DNA from: Chytridium lagenaria
Lineage: Eukaryota > Chytridiomycota > Chytridiomycetes > Chytridiales > Chytridiaceae
Length of the DNA stretch: 64,000 nt
Assembly: GCA_025449115.1 (NCBI GenBank)
Contig: JAHLKC010000056.1
Span: 164,566-228,565, forward strand
Direction: 5' to 3'
How positions within the stretch are numbered: position 1 is the stretch's first letter; each line of letters starts with the position of its first letter. Positions 43,559 to 54,404 of the stretch are shown in pieces. The notes under the pieces are model-generated. The model was not told the DNA's origin. It did no database searches and worked only from the letters and a program-made list of their open reading frames with translations. The translations under genes were made by a program, and so were the position numbers.

Positions 43559-45209
43559 TGTGAACTTCATGATGGTTCACGGTCAATAAAGACCAATAAT
43601 CACACCAAACCAAACAGGTTGAGAATAAGGCTTTATTCACTTGACACGTCCGCATATAGGCGCGGATAAACCAGAGGGCAAAAGACTTAGACTAAAATTA
43701 ACATAAAAGAGTAAACAAACAACTCAGAGAAAACTGTTTGACAGCGAATGAAGAGGAGAAGAAACTGAATCTCCTTGACGTGTCAGAACGCGTCTATCAG
43801 TTACACCAGAGTATAGGGACCACAGCAAAGTGCCAACATCAAGGCTTTAGAAATATGAACTCCGTGCAAAATCACTGATAGTCAATTATGAAATTTATTT
43901 ATTTTTGAGAAATAAATCTGACAAGTTTAACACAGAAAGTCATGAAAAAGAGCTCACGGAGGTTTAGAGTACCTGGTTTTGGGGCTTTGAACCAAGCCGT
44001 TAACTTGGCGAATTCAGCCGCCACATGTCCCAGTACATGCTACACAGGATACAGTTTCCTGATACCAATTTTGGGTCTTCTTTGATGACAGGATGACCTC
44101 ATAAACTGTGAAGAAGGGAAAGCACATATTTTCCTCATTTATGCAAAAACTCACTGTTTTATGTTGGCGCGACGTGACGCGACAAGTTCCTGACATTAAA
44201 AAAAGCACCTGCCATGTGGATTTTTCGTGAAGGGCATCTATCCTGGAGTAAACCATGCTAAATTTACTTTCCCTCCAGGGAAGAAGCACACAAGTTACTG
44301 GAAAAGGTAATGATAAGCGCCTATCATCCCATGGGTGGATTTTAGGCATACAAGGTTATTCAAGGGGTCTAAGTATTGACCAATTGAATAGCGCCCACCT
44401 GGAAGGACAACAGGTGTGCTAAGAAGACAGGATATTTTAGGTTGGATTGTGTAGTCATGGAATAGTCCATCCATGCTGCCTTTCCTCTTCTGGGACCCAA
44501 GACTGCCACCAGACCTCCCCTATATGGTAAAGAATATATCACCAGCCCATCCCTTCCCCTCGGCGTCACCTTGGCCACCCTTATCCCTCGCGAGGAACCA
44601 ATGATGAAGCTGCAACTTAGAAAAAGAACAAGAACTTTGATAAAGGGCTGAGGAGGGAGGATGAAAGACATATTGTATATAGTAACTTAATTTTGTGAAG
44701 GGAAATGGACTATAAAAAGGGGCAGTTTTTGTGTGGAAGGTCCTCAGAAGTTTTGGACTGAAGAATAAAAAGACCTCTCGTTTTAACTCTGCTGTCCCCA
44801 AATTACCTCCCCATCCCTCTGTCTCTTGGTCATCTCGTGAGGCACCTCAAGATCTCTCTCTTTCCTACCACCCTGAAGGGAAGTCGCCAGCAACATCGGT
44901 TTGAACAGGAAACACTGCAGAACTCGCTACCCTGCTATATCCCAAGTACCTTGCTGCTACAGACTTTGGCATCCTGTCCCAACCTCATTCAGAACGGCCT
45001 CTTGGCACCCTCTTGGCTTGCTCCCAGGTTCAGTAACAAGACTCCCGCAGGTGAAGACCCCCAGGTGTTAGAAAGATCGGTTTTTGTTGTATTTTTTGGT
45101 GAGTGTAGCTTGAGACCCCTGTTATTTTTTGGTGGGCTCAGGTCACTTTTGGTGGTTCTGGTTATTGTTTTCTCTGAACTTTTCGGATATTGGGCCAGAA
45201 GAGTTCACA
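43559..45209. mobile_element. 1.65-kb insert in the copia element, probable solo LTR
   Basis: The insert splits GKL/ARF of the copia polyprotein. It begins TGTGAACT and ends AGTTCACA, an 8-bp terminal inverted repeat with TG..CA ends, flanked by a 4-bp AGCT duplication; read the other way, a 7-bp TIR with a 6-bp AAGCTT duplication fits equally well. Inside, TATAAAAAGG (about 44711) followed by AATAAA (about 44764) looks like an LTR promoter and polyadenylation region. No protein is encoded. A solo LTR left by recombination is the best reading; a non-autonomous DNA transposon is the alternative. Confidence 0.7.
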
Positions 45210-46229
45210 AGCTTCCCGACCCCATACGCTATATCCGGACGGGTGTGCACTAAGTATTGTAACTTCCCAACCAGCCGCCAGAAGTCCCGAGTCTTCATGT
45301 ACTCCCAGTCCTCGTCAGTCGGCAACGCTGCTTTATCAAACTCCTCATCCACCTCACCGTCCCACGCCACCCTCCTCAACTTCTGCTTCTCTTCCTGGAA
45401 TTCGTCCAGTATCGAGAGGCAGTACGCCTCTTGATCCAAGGAGGTGGTGCCTTCGGCACACTTGGCCCTTAGTGCTAGATACTGGTTCAGCTCCCCGAGA
45501 TCCCTGATCTTGTGTCGCTTCTCAATCTCGGCCACTACGTCATCAACTTCCTTCTGCATTCCCTTGTCTGCCAAGATCACCGCGTCGTCCGTGTGTATCT
45601 CGACATGGATATCCCCCTTCGGCGTGCGCTTGGTGAATAGACACGGCTCAAACGGACACCTGACAAACCCCAACTCCTTCACGAAGAGGACCCCGACCTC
45701 TGAAAACCATAGGAATGACCCTTGACAGATGCCGTACACAGCTTTCTCGAGGAGGCAGACCAAATCCTCCTTCCCTTTTACCTCCATTCCCTTCGGTTGC
45801 CTCACATGAATTTTTGTGGTCGATCACTTCTGGCGTTTGAGGAACGCCCCGGTCCAATCCAGCTGCCTGGTGATCATCCTCCGTTGTGTCCTCAGCGCCA
45901 TCAACATCTTGAAGGAGTTCATGCTCGGTGTGGGCGTGAAGGTCCTATCATAATCCTCCCCTGCCACTTGTTTCCCACCATCCACTACCAGTCTCGCCTT
46001 TTCCTGTTCCTCGTTGGTCTCCTCGTTGACCTTCACTTTCAACACCCAAAGACTGGGAATTGCTTTCTTCCCCGGTGGAAGTTGGCACGAGCTTCCACGC
46101 CTTCATTCCCAGCATCTGATCGTATTCCTTCTGAATGGCCGCTTTCCACCTTGGGTCCTTCAACGCCTCCTTGATACTCTTCGGTCCATCCCTCGTCAGC
46201 ATCCGCCTTGTGGTCCTCCACCGGCGCAT
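45210..46229 (-). pseudogene. Reverse transcriptase of the copia element
   Basis: The minus-strand frames 46229-45948, 46045-45824 and 45805-45210 read consecutively: KDPRWKAAIQKEYDQM, DYDRTFTPTPSMNSFKMLMA, QLDWTGAFL (first catalytic Asp), KEDLVCLLEKAVYGICQG, HTDDAVILADK (the xDD motif, about 45570-45600, with HTDD instead of YVDD), then RDLGELNQYL and HTRPDIAYGVGKL. The domain is complete apart from frameshifts and the 3' insert. Confidence 0.92.
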
Positions 46230-47900
46230 GCTGACGAATAACCGCCTGGTTTATTTTGTCAACAAACTCCTCCTCGACGATGATGAAGACTTGCACTTCC
46301 TCATCATCGTTCTCTGTCAGCTTCGCCATCCCTGCCCAGCCCGATTCCGCATCCTCAAAAACCTCATGCTCTGAGTCGCTCAGGACCACCGAGCCTAGCT
46401 TGAGTCCCTATCAACTTGACTCGACGGGGCGGGACTTGCCGTGATCGTCGGGCTGAGTTCTTGAGCTGGATTCCTTTCCTCGTCCTCAGAGACTCGCTCC
46501 CCTGAGTCCTCACGGTCGTTGATCTGCTCCTCTGGTATACGTGGCGTCGTGGTGCTCCCCTGTTCCCCCTCATCCCAGAGTTTCCCCAACACCTTGCTGA
46601 AGCTTGGAGCTGGTCCTTTGCTCCTTGTTGATCTCGTCGTGACCGGGAATAACGACCTTAGCCTTCGTTCTTTTGATCGTTCCTTCAGTGTTCGTGGGTG
46701 AAGGTAAAGGCGTGCTCTCTCTTCCACGCCGATCGTCGCGACATTTTCCGCCGTCGGTACATTTTCCGTCGTCGATACGGCTGTCGGCACCCCATCTATC
46801 TCATCATCAGTGTCATCGTCCTCCCCTTGGGGTGCACGATCAGCAGTATCAAGTGCTGTTTCGTCGTGATGATCGTTCCATTTTGTCAGTTTCAGTTTTG
46901 TTGTGAGCGGTTGCGGGTTCTTTATGTCAAATTGATCTTCCCACGAAGTACACGTCCCGACTGACTACAACGGAGTCAGCATCGTCATCATCCAGAAGAA
47001 TTCTGTACCCCTTTGTTTGTACCATCTGTCCATCATAGCGTGCGTACCCAATAAATCTTCCTTTCCTGGCTCTCGGACTCAGTTTCTTATCCCGTAAATT
47101 CTTAGGCAACTCCCTCACATAGGCTAGGCAGTTTAGCACCCTCAAATCTGACACCGTTGGTTTTCTTCCCGAAAGTTTTCTGGTATGGTGTTTCCGTCTC
47201 CCCCTCATGCACCGTGCGATTGTGGCAGTAGCACGCCGTTTGAATACATTCGGGCCATAACTTTGCAGGCGCACCGGTTTCCTCGAGGTTCGATCTCACC
47301 ATGTCCAAGCTTGCCCTAAACCAGCGTTCAACCTCACCGTTCTGTTGGTAAGCCTCGGTATTGGAAAGGCTTAGAACTATTCCGGCCTCCCTGCAAGCTG
47401 CCTTCAACGAGTTGGAGGTGTTTTCCCCACCTCTATCCGCATGCCATTCCAACACTTTCTCGCCAACTTGTCTCTCCAGCCACTCTCTTGCAAATATTAA
47501 GTGCGAGGCGACTTCCTTCTTTGAGGCGACGGCGTATCCGAACTTCAACCCTGTTTTCCTGACGGATAGACCAATGAAGTATCGTGCCCCTCCTAGGGAC
47601 ATCATTTTCCTTTGACATCACGAGAAGGTCCAGCGAGACCACACGAGAATCGTGTTGCACTTGCTGTCCGCTGATGGAAAAGACTGAATATGCATCTTTC
47701 CCTTGATGCAGGGTTCACAAAAAGGATCCTTTGGGAAGGCTCCCGAGACCTGCAATCCGTGAACTGCCCCCACTGTCCTTTTAAGGCTCTTGAAGCCTAC
47801 GTGCATAAACCTCCTGTGCCACAAATCGGCGTCTTTCATCAGAGGAAGCCCTCTCCCCAGCATGGCCTTCTCTATCGGCTTCATCACGCTAGCTTAAACA
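46230..47900 (-). pseudogene. Pre-integrase and integrase of the copia element
   Basis: The pre-integrase zinc domain reads LWHRRFMHVGFKSLKR and CEPCIKGKMH (about 47680-47830). The integrase core continues with WHADRGGENTSNSLK (Asp) and YQQNGEVERWFR (Glu), and the copia-specific C-terminal region with LRVLNCLAYVRELP and VVSRDVYFV (about 46940-47150). From 46930 to 46230 a Ser/Glu/Pro-rich linker leads to RT. Breaks occur near 47610, 47110 and 46390. Confidence 0.9.
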
Positions 47901-49667
47901 TTCCGTTGACTCGATGTCCCTTCCCTGCCACTACGTGAGGACTGCTATCGCATAGTACTCCAATGTTAACCGTTTTCGTCTTCCTGCAGAACCATACGTC
48001 GTACCCCTCATCCACAAACTGCGAGACAGACAACAACGTGCTGTCCCGTTCAGGTACGTGACTGATTCCCGTCACTTCAAAAGGGACATCCGTACCCTGA
48101 CTAATTCCTTCGTAGTTCCCTTGCACCCCAGTGCTTGTTATCTGATGCCCGTTCGCCGTCGTGAATCTCTTGCGAACATCCGTTGTCGTTCGGTCAGATA
48201 GAAGCGATTCATCCGGCGTCATGTGAGAGGTACACTCAGAGTCCACCCAACCCCAAAAAATCGACGAGTATTGCTCCGGATCACCCGTTCCCTCATGCTT
48301 TCGGCAGGACATTGCCATATCGTCACTTGCACTTTCGTTGTAAATACGCGATGAGTAGGAGGAGAAGAAATCTATTATTTCATCTTCATCGTCATCCGAG
48401 GATGACCACAGGCTATCATCAGAGACATCCTCTGGTCCCACCTCCTTAACCTTCATGACGAAGCCCTTTGGGAGAGTCTCATAGTCGTCTGGGTCCGAAG
48501 ATTCCCCACTCCCCTCATCCTGTTCATCAGTCTCGTCTTCCACAACTTTCTTTACTTGCTCCTTTGCACCGCCACCACCGACTCTTCCCTCTCCGGCCTT
48601 GGGCCTGGCGATGTTGGCAAACACTTGTCGTCCACCAATGATCTTGCTCTCGCTCCCTTTGATGGCCGCCTGAGCCTCGCTCTCTTTCGAGAATTCAACG
48701 AAGCCGAACCCTCTGTTCACCGTCCCATCCTCGTGCGATGGGACAACGAAAGCGTCAACCACGCTACCGTATGCGGCGAACTCTTTCTGCAGTCCTTCGG
48801 TCGTCATATTGTAGGGCAGATTGCCGACGTAAAGCTTCTTGTTGTCGAGCGGCTCACTTGACTTCTCCCCCGTTTTCTTCCACGCCTGCTTTCTCTGAAC
48901 CTTTTCCGGTCCTGCAGCTCGAGCGACAAGAGCCCTGTCACGTTCACTTTCTTCCCGCTCCCTCCTCTGGACCTTTCCTTCGGCGATGACTTTGCCAAAC
49001 TTCTTCAAGTACACTCTCATTCCCACGAAATCGCCGAGGAGATTCTTGCTGTCGAGAGCTCCGTACAAGGCCACCTTTCTGTCCTCACGAAGACCCCCGA
49101 TAAACTTCTTGGCGATCTTCTCGTCGAACTGAGTAACCAAGACAGCTTGAGATGTGTCGGGGTAGTTGAGGACCCGAAGCTTGGTGGATTAAATCCTGCA
49201 GGCGATTCGCATAGGGCCCAAATCTGTCTCTCGAATGCCTAGTGCGAAGGTTTCGACTTGAGCGTTTTAAAGCCTCAATGGCACTATCCTTCTCGAAATC
49301 CGATGTCAACCAAGAGCAAAAGCCATCCCTCATGCGCAGTCCCGCTCTTCGTAGCCAGGTCAATCATCGTCTTGTTCCCCAACCTCTCCCTAATTGCCCC
49401 CTTAATCAGCCCTTCCACATGCTTCCAAGCCTGCATTTCCTTCCTGAACCTCTCCACGTTGGGAGCCGTCGCAGTCGTCATGAATTCCGCTTGAATGGGC
49501 ATGGTGACCGCATTGAGTAGTTGATCTGAGATTTGATCGATGCGATAGTACCCCTTCGGCACGGCAATCAGGCTAAGAGCTTGCATAACCGAGTCTTTCC
49601 ATTCCAGAAACTCCTCATTCGTGGGAGTCCTCGGGAGTATGACACTCCTTCCTACCGCTTTGGACAT
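47901..49667 (-). pseudogene. Gag with embedded RRM, and aspartic protease of the copia element
   Basis: A likely start is the ATG at 49667 (MSKAVGRS). The first part (to about 49150, two frames) is a UBN2/copia-type Gag with LEWKDSVMQALSLI and a later KFIGGLREDRKVALYGAL. Then an RRM of about 75 residues lies near 48610-48845, with RNP2-like LYVGNLPY and RNP1-like RGFGFVEF. No CCHC zinc knuckle is seen, so the RRM seems to take its place. An acidic linker leads to the protease motif WVDSECTSHMTPDES near 48220-48260, where the usual DSG is DSE, a change that should disable it if not an error. Confidence 0.88.
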
Positions 49668-49790
49668 TTCGCCTTTCTTTCTTCCTATCACTTCTATCTT
49701 CCTATCGTCCTTTCTTGTCCGAACTCTTGCTCGGCTTTTCTTCTCTTAAGCGTATCTCGGTGACGACGCGACAATTCGATTTCCTTAACG

Positions 49791-49823
49791 CAGCTCTGTC
49801 GGTGAAGCTTCAGACTCTTAATC
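49791..49823 (-). other. Primer-binding site of the copia element, complementary to a tRNA-Lys(CUU) 5' half
   Basis: The plus strand next to the 5' LTR reads AGCTCTGTCGGTGAAGC then TTCAGACTCTTAATC. It matches the D-arm and anticodon arm of tRNA-Lys with the loop CTCTTAA (anticodon CUU). The match ends at the 3' side of the anticodon stem, exactly where the LTR begins. The element sense strand is therefore complementary to a tRNA half, as with the internal initiator-tRNA primer known for Drosophila copia. There is no T-arm, so it is not a tRNA gene. Confidence 0.75.
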
Positions 49824-50030
49824 TGTTCAAATTCAATAAACAAGATGTATTAAAATCTCATACAAGGTCTCCTCCACATCGTCCATCATCCCTCCCATCA
49901 TCCTCACCTGTTCAAATTCAATAAACAAGATGAGGATCTCGTATCACCATCCCTCAATTTATCCCATGAATGTTCGTATCACCACCTTTCTCAACCACGC
50001 ACTCGCGCTTGGTGATTATGATCCCAAACA
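49824..50030 (-). repeat. 5' LTR of the copia element
   Basis: A 207-bp repeat, the partner of 42738-42946, followed by the right target copy ATTTT at 50031-50035. Confidence 0.95.
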
Positions 50031-50035
50031 ATTTT

Positions 50036-50705
50036 AGATGTAGAAACTCTCACCGACTCCATCTGCATCGCCAACCGCCGCAATATCACTCGGCGTACAA
50101 AGGAGGCCTTAAAAGTCCTAACTGCATTGGCTCTGTCACTCAGTTATCTACCCTCAAGCTTGGTTTGGACGAGAGCAAGGATGAGGTTTCTCCAATAGTC
50201 AACTTTTAACTACCTCGTTATTGGAGGTTGGGATTGTGCAAACCTCGCCGATGCTATGACGAGGGCAAAGGTCTTGAGTACGATATCCAAAGACAGCGAG
50301 ATGAAGGTTAAGCCTCTTCCTTCTATTTGCTATCCGGATTATATTGCCACGAACCAGGAGGACAGTGCTGATAACTCCATGCCTGGTACCGCTAATATGG
50401 ATCACGTTTAATGTATTCGTAGGGATATTGTCGTGAAATCAGCCCTTCAACCAAATTATTCGTCATGTCGTTCTCTAGACTGCGAACACCGAGAAGTTCT
50501 CTAGGTGAGTAAACTTTAGGTTCGTTCTAGTGTCCTCCCTCATTAGTCCTTAAGTTTCCACATTCTTTAAAGATTATACCGGGCGTGAACGCCATCACCG
50601 ATAACCTTCTCGCCTACATTTCCGCTATCATTATTGTCAAGTTCTATCCGTCTGTAGGTGACAGTAAAGATTGACGAATATGTTAGCGAGATCTTTATGG
50701 GGTAT
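50036..50705 (+). pseudogene. Myo-inositol-1-phosphate synthase (INO1-like) remnant
   Basis: Shifting frames contain fragments in the order of inositol-3-phosphate synthase: IANRRNITRRTKE, PNCIGSVTQLSTLKLG, GGWDCANLADAMTRAKVL, YPDYIATNQEDSADNSMPG, CIRRDIVV, IPGVNAITDNLLAYIS, VKFYPSVGDS and KIDEYVSEIFMGG. The intact enzyme makes inositol-3-phosphate from glucose-6-phosphate. Here the NAD-binding N-terminus is absent, about 170 residues between NLLAYIS and the VKFYP motif are missing, and stops interrupt the rest. A GT..AG intron remnant lies near 50505-50572. It was presumably dead or truncated before the copia insertion next to it. Confidence 0.65.
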
Positions 50706-51020
50706 GTAGGTACTTAATCTTTGTCCCCTTTATTTTTTACCATCACTGTGGATTGGGTATGAACCGCTTGCGCATGCATTGCTTGACGCGCAGTTGGATG
50801 TGATTCTGGCGATTATTGGATGTTCCTGCGCCGATGGTGAAGACGGTGGCGGTGCCGACAACACTGCAGGACATGATGAGGATACAGATGATAGTGATGG
50901 GATTGAGATAAACAAGACGGGAGGGTTTGTGGGGCCTGAACGAGTTAAGGCAATTATGGCGGCGCATGCGAGACGGTTTCAGGTGTCGGTTTTTCTGTTG
51001 TTTGACGCTTGATTCAAGTC
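50706..51020 (+). pseudogene. Possible 3' remnant next to the INO1-like fragment
   Basis: A frame with YEPLAHALLDAQLDVILAII, an acidic Gly/Asp stretch and ERVKAIMAAHARRFQ follows the INO1-like pieces. It sits where the C-terminal part of that gene would be, but similarity is too weak to claim. Confidence 0.3.
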
Positions 51021-52885
51021 TTTTAGGGGGGAGGTGAGGGGAGTTGAGATGCTGAGGGTTAGCGTAGAGCTCTGATTGGAGTGGGAGACACATTTGCGCA
51101 TGATTTGAGCCCGAGTCAACTGGACAGGATGTGGGGTTGGGGGGGGGGATTAGCTGTACGGGGAATGTTGGGGATGGAGGTGTGGTGATTGGGTTTTGGT
51201 GTGGCTTGGAGCGAGGTTGAGGTTGAGTGCGAATTAGGTTGGATTGGATGGGGGGAGGATAGAGAGGAGGTGTGGGAGACGAGAGGGGGATGATGAGGGT
51301 GCTGTGAGGAGGTGGTTGGATGGGTTGGATTTTTTGGAGGAGGTTGGGGAGTTTGTGGGAGGGGTTACTGGAGGGGGGATGCCTGAAGGTGTGTTTTGAG
51401 GAAGATGGGAGGGGCTTGAAGTGTTGGATGAGTTGTTTAGACCGAGGACTTTGGAGAAGGTGACGGCGTTGTATAGGGAGTATTATGGGGTGACGGGGTT
51501 GTATGTATAGTGGGGAGGAAATGGGTTAGGATGGTGGGGTGGTCTTTTTCGTTTTTGTTGGGATGGGGACAGTCTTGACGGGCGGTGGTGTTGTTTGTCC
51601 GATCTTTTTTTTCTTTTTTTCTAGTTCTTTTGTGTTGGGTTTTTTCGTTGCGTTTTTCTTATGTTTCCCCTCATCTTGTTTGATATCTCAGGTTGGTGGC
51701 CTTTGCGTTAGGTGTTTTTTCTTTTTCATATTTGGTTTCAGAAGAACCTGCTACGTCAGCGTTTCTTCTTTTTTTTTTTTTCTTTTCTTTTCCTTTTGTT
51801 TTTCCTTTGCCTAACCCTTTTTGGTCCTGAATCTTTTATTATGGATTCTTTTCGTTTTACGTTGTTGGAGTTGGGTCTTCCTTTTATTTTGTTTGAGTTT
51901 TGTGAACTTATTTGATTAGGATTTTTGTCCTCTTTTTTTGTTATTGTTTTTTTTTAAACTGATGACGTTTGTTGTTGCTGTTATTTGCTCTTTTGAGGTG
52001 GGCTAATATACTGAATGAATCGATAAAAAACCCTAGATAATATGTGTGCATTATTTTTGGTTGAGGGTTTCAGTGTATCGCTGAAAAGTTCTTTTGGTTA
52101 GTGGAGTTGTGGGTTGTGTGGCGGAATTATTTTTGGATTACGGTAAATACTTGACCTTTAGTAATAGAAGGGCAGGGTATATGTTCATTAAATAAATAGT
52201 GGAGAAAGAGTTGCGCTTCTTTTTCCTTTTTTCTCTTGAAATCTGGATTGAGATGGTTAGAGAACTTCGAGAAAATGAAGTAAGTGGTGTTTGATAGTGC
52301 ATGATTTTGGGCCAGACCCCAAAGGAATGATCGCTTGTTGTCGTTTCATCTGTAGGATGGAATTATTCTGACTTTTTTAACAAACACAAAGTCAATGTTA
52401 GAGAGAGTGAATAACCACTAAATCCAACAAGCATTGATTAGTCCTAAAAGAAAAAAAGCGGACAAGCATGTTCAAGCGGATTTGTGGACGGATAGGAAGG
52501 GAGTGAAGGTACATATGGGATGAGCGGTTATGAGTTGATGTTTAGGCAGAGTGTGGGGTTAGGCTCATAGAGATGATTTTTTGAAAGTTGACGGACATAA
52601 TGAGGTTCGGGAGGAGTGTTTTAGGATTTGGAAATCTTTTTTGAAGGTTGCGGAGGTGGTCTGTGGCGATTGCATGTGGGGTCGTGGCTTGAAGGGGTTT
52701 TGTGCTGGCTTTAGTTTTGGTGTGCTCTGCGTATGTTGGGAAACACGTGAAAGGACAAAACTCACTAAGGGTCATATGTTGGACATTTATTTCTTATATT
52801 TGTTTTATTGTATTTTTGTAACCCTTAATTGCTTAGTGTCTTTTATTGTTATGTTAATTTATTGTATTAGCCTGTTTTTGGTTTA
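51021..52885. other. Gene-free tract: G-rich block, then T-rich block
   Basis: From about 51025 to 51540 the plus strand is G/T/A with almost no C and many runs of three or more G. From about 51590 to 51960 it is T-rich with runs of up to 14 T. Apparent ORFs here are low-complexity translations. The rest to 52885 is AT-rich without signal. Confidence 0.6.
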
Positions 52886-53099
52886 GAGGGATATCCAAGT
52901 AAAAAATAGTTTATCTCTATTTCTCCGGCAGCCAATCATAATTCTGCCATCTCTATTTTTTTTTGATTTATCTCTATTTTCGAAATAGACCATCCGATGG
53001 TCTATTTCGTCCAATTTATCTCTATTTCCACTCTTGTATCACGCTGCATCACCGACCCACTCCTGCATTTCCCATTTGTTTTTCACCTTGTTTGTATCC

Positions 53100-54404
53100 A
53101 TGCCTCGATCATCAATAAACAGAGAACACGCTGCCGTGCTGGCATCCGTCATGGCTGTAACCAATGCAGCCTTTGCAATAGTTGTCGGTGTTGCCACTCA
53201 TTTGGATGGCCAATATAATCGAGGGCCAAATACCACAAAGAAGACCATTCAAGTGACACCGTTTGACGTTGCGAATGGTGATCCGCAATCGCTGTTGCAT
53301 AAGGGCTGGTTTCGGCAGTACTTTTGCTGCAACAAGGAGACCTTTGATGTCATTGCTGCTGTAGTTGAACGTCGATGGTCTGAAGTGAATCCTGTTCCTC
53401 ATTGGAACGCGTATTTTCCAATCCGCAAGCGGTTTGCAGTAGCGCTGCATTACTTGACGCACGGTGGCTCCCTTTGTGATTCTGCTGTCTCCATGGGGAT
53501 GAGCACCACATCTGCCCATTGCTACCTTTGGCAGGTCATCAACGTGTTGGTTCATGTTTGCCAGGAGTACATCAAGCTACCAACAACACACGAAGAATGT
53601 CGAGAACTTGCTCGAGGTTTTGAGGAGGTTGCAGGATTTCCTGACGCTACTCTTGCGGTGGATGGTTTCCTTTTCGAAATTGAAAGACCAAATCAATATG
53701 AGGGCTGGTACTGTCAGAAGGGGTATCCAGCCATCAACGTACAGATTGTGGTTGACTACAAAAGGAGGATCCGCAGCCATGCCATCCGGCCAGGATCCGC
53801 TAACGACAAGTCTGTCTTTGCCCGATCTGCCTTTGGGCAAACGATCCACCTGCTACTCCCTCCAGGATTATGTATTCTTGCTGATGCAGGATACACTCTG
53901 TACAAACATGTTATGACTCCATATGATGACCACGGCGGCGAAAAATCAAGACCCCGAAGAGGACAATTATAATTACCGGCATTCAGCAACATGTATAGCG
54001 GTTGAGGGCATGCTGGGCTCCTTCAAAAATCGTTTTCGTGTATTCAAGGAGTGTTTACGGCAGAAAGGCAACGTCAAGAACGACGGATTTCTTAATGGGT
54101 TTCGTTTATCCCTGAAGACGCAGAAAAAGGAACGGAATTGGGCGGAAAGCTCTTGCAGGCGCCGTTCGTGCTTTACAATATGCTTGTGGATATGGATGAC
54201 ATGAAATTATTTGATGTGGAGATGGACGTGTTAAATAATGAGCTATGGCCAGTGGCTCTGCCAGAGATAATACTTGGAGCAGTTGGTGGGGACAAAGTTA
54301 AAGTACAACGAGATGTGATAAAACAATATTTATTTGAAAATGCAGCTTATCTTCCAAAACCAAAGAAGCTAGCGATTGCCCAACTGTTTAATGGCCTCCA
54401 ATAA
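53100..54404 (+). pseudogene. Harbinger (DDE_4) transposase, two frame breaks
   Basis: From the ATG at 53100 the frame reads to 53972 with RKRFAVALHYLTHGG, then the catalytic core: FPDATLAVDGFLFEI (first Asp), RPGSANDKSVF and CILADAGYTLYKHVMTPY (second Asp). A one-base insertion near 53945 shifts the frame; the next frame has ATCIAVEGMLGSFKNRFRVF, carrying the catalytic Glu, and a further shift near 54140 leads to FVLYNMLVDMDD and the stop at 54404. The triad is complete. The transposase would cut and move the element with the help of the Myb-like partner. Confidence 0.9.

Larger units (their letters stand above)
42738..50030 (-). mobile_element. Ty1/copia LTR retrotransposon with an RRM in Gag
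   Basis: Direct LTRs (42738-42946 and 49824-50030) are flanked by the 5-bp duplication ATTTT (42733-42737 and 50031-50035). Coding direction is minus: Gag with RRM, aspartic protease, pre-integrase and integrase, RT, RNase H. Integrase before RT defines the Ty1/copia order. The two LTRs differ only by a 2-bp deletion, so insertion is recent, yet the coding region has about eight frame breaks. A 1.65-kb insert splits RT from RNase H. A polypurine stretch AAGGGGAGTG (minus strand) adjoins the left LTR. Confidence 0.95.

Noticed and set aside
44369..44801. Two minus-strand ORFs inside the copia insert
   Set aside because: They overlap the TATA and AATAAA signals of the LTR-like sequence and show no domain.
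49791..49823. A tRNA-Lys gene
   Set aside because: Only the D-arm and anticodon arm are present; no T-arm or acceptor 3' half follows, and the match ends at the LTR. It is a primer-binding site.
51539..51915. Hydrophobic plus-strand ORFs that look like membrane proteins
   Set aside because: They are translations of T-rich low-complexity DNA (Phe/Leu runs).
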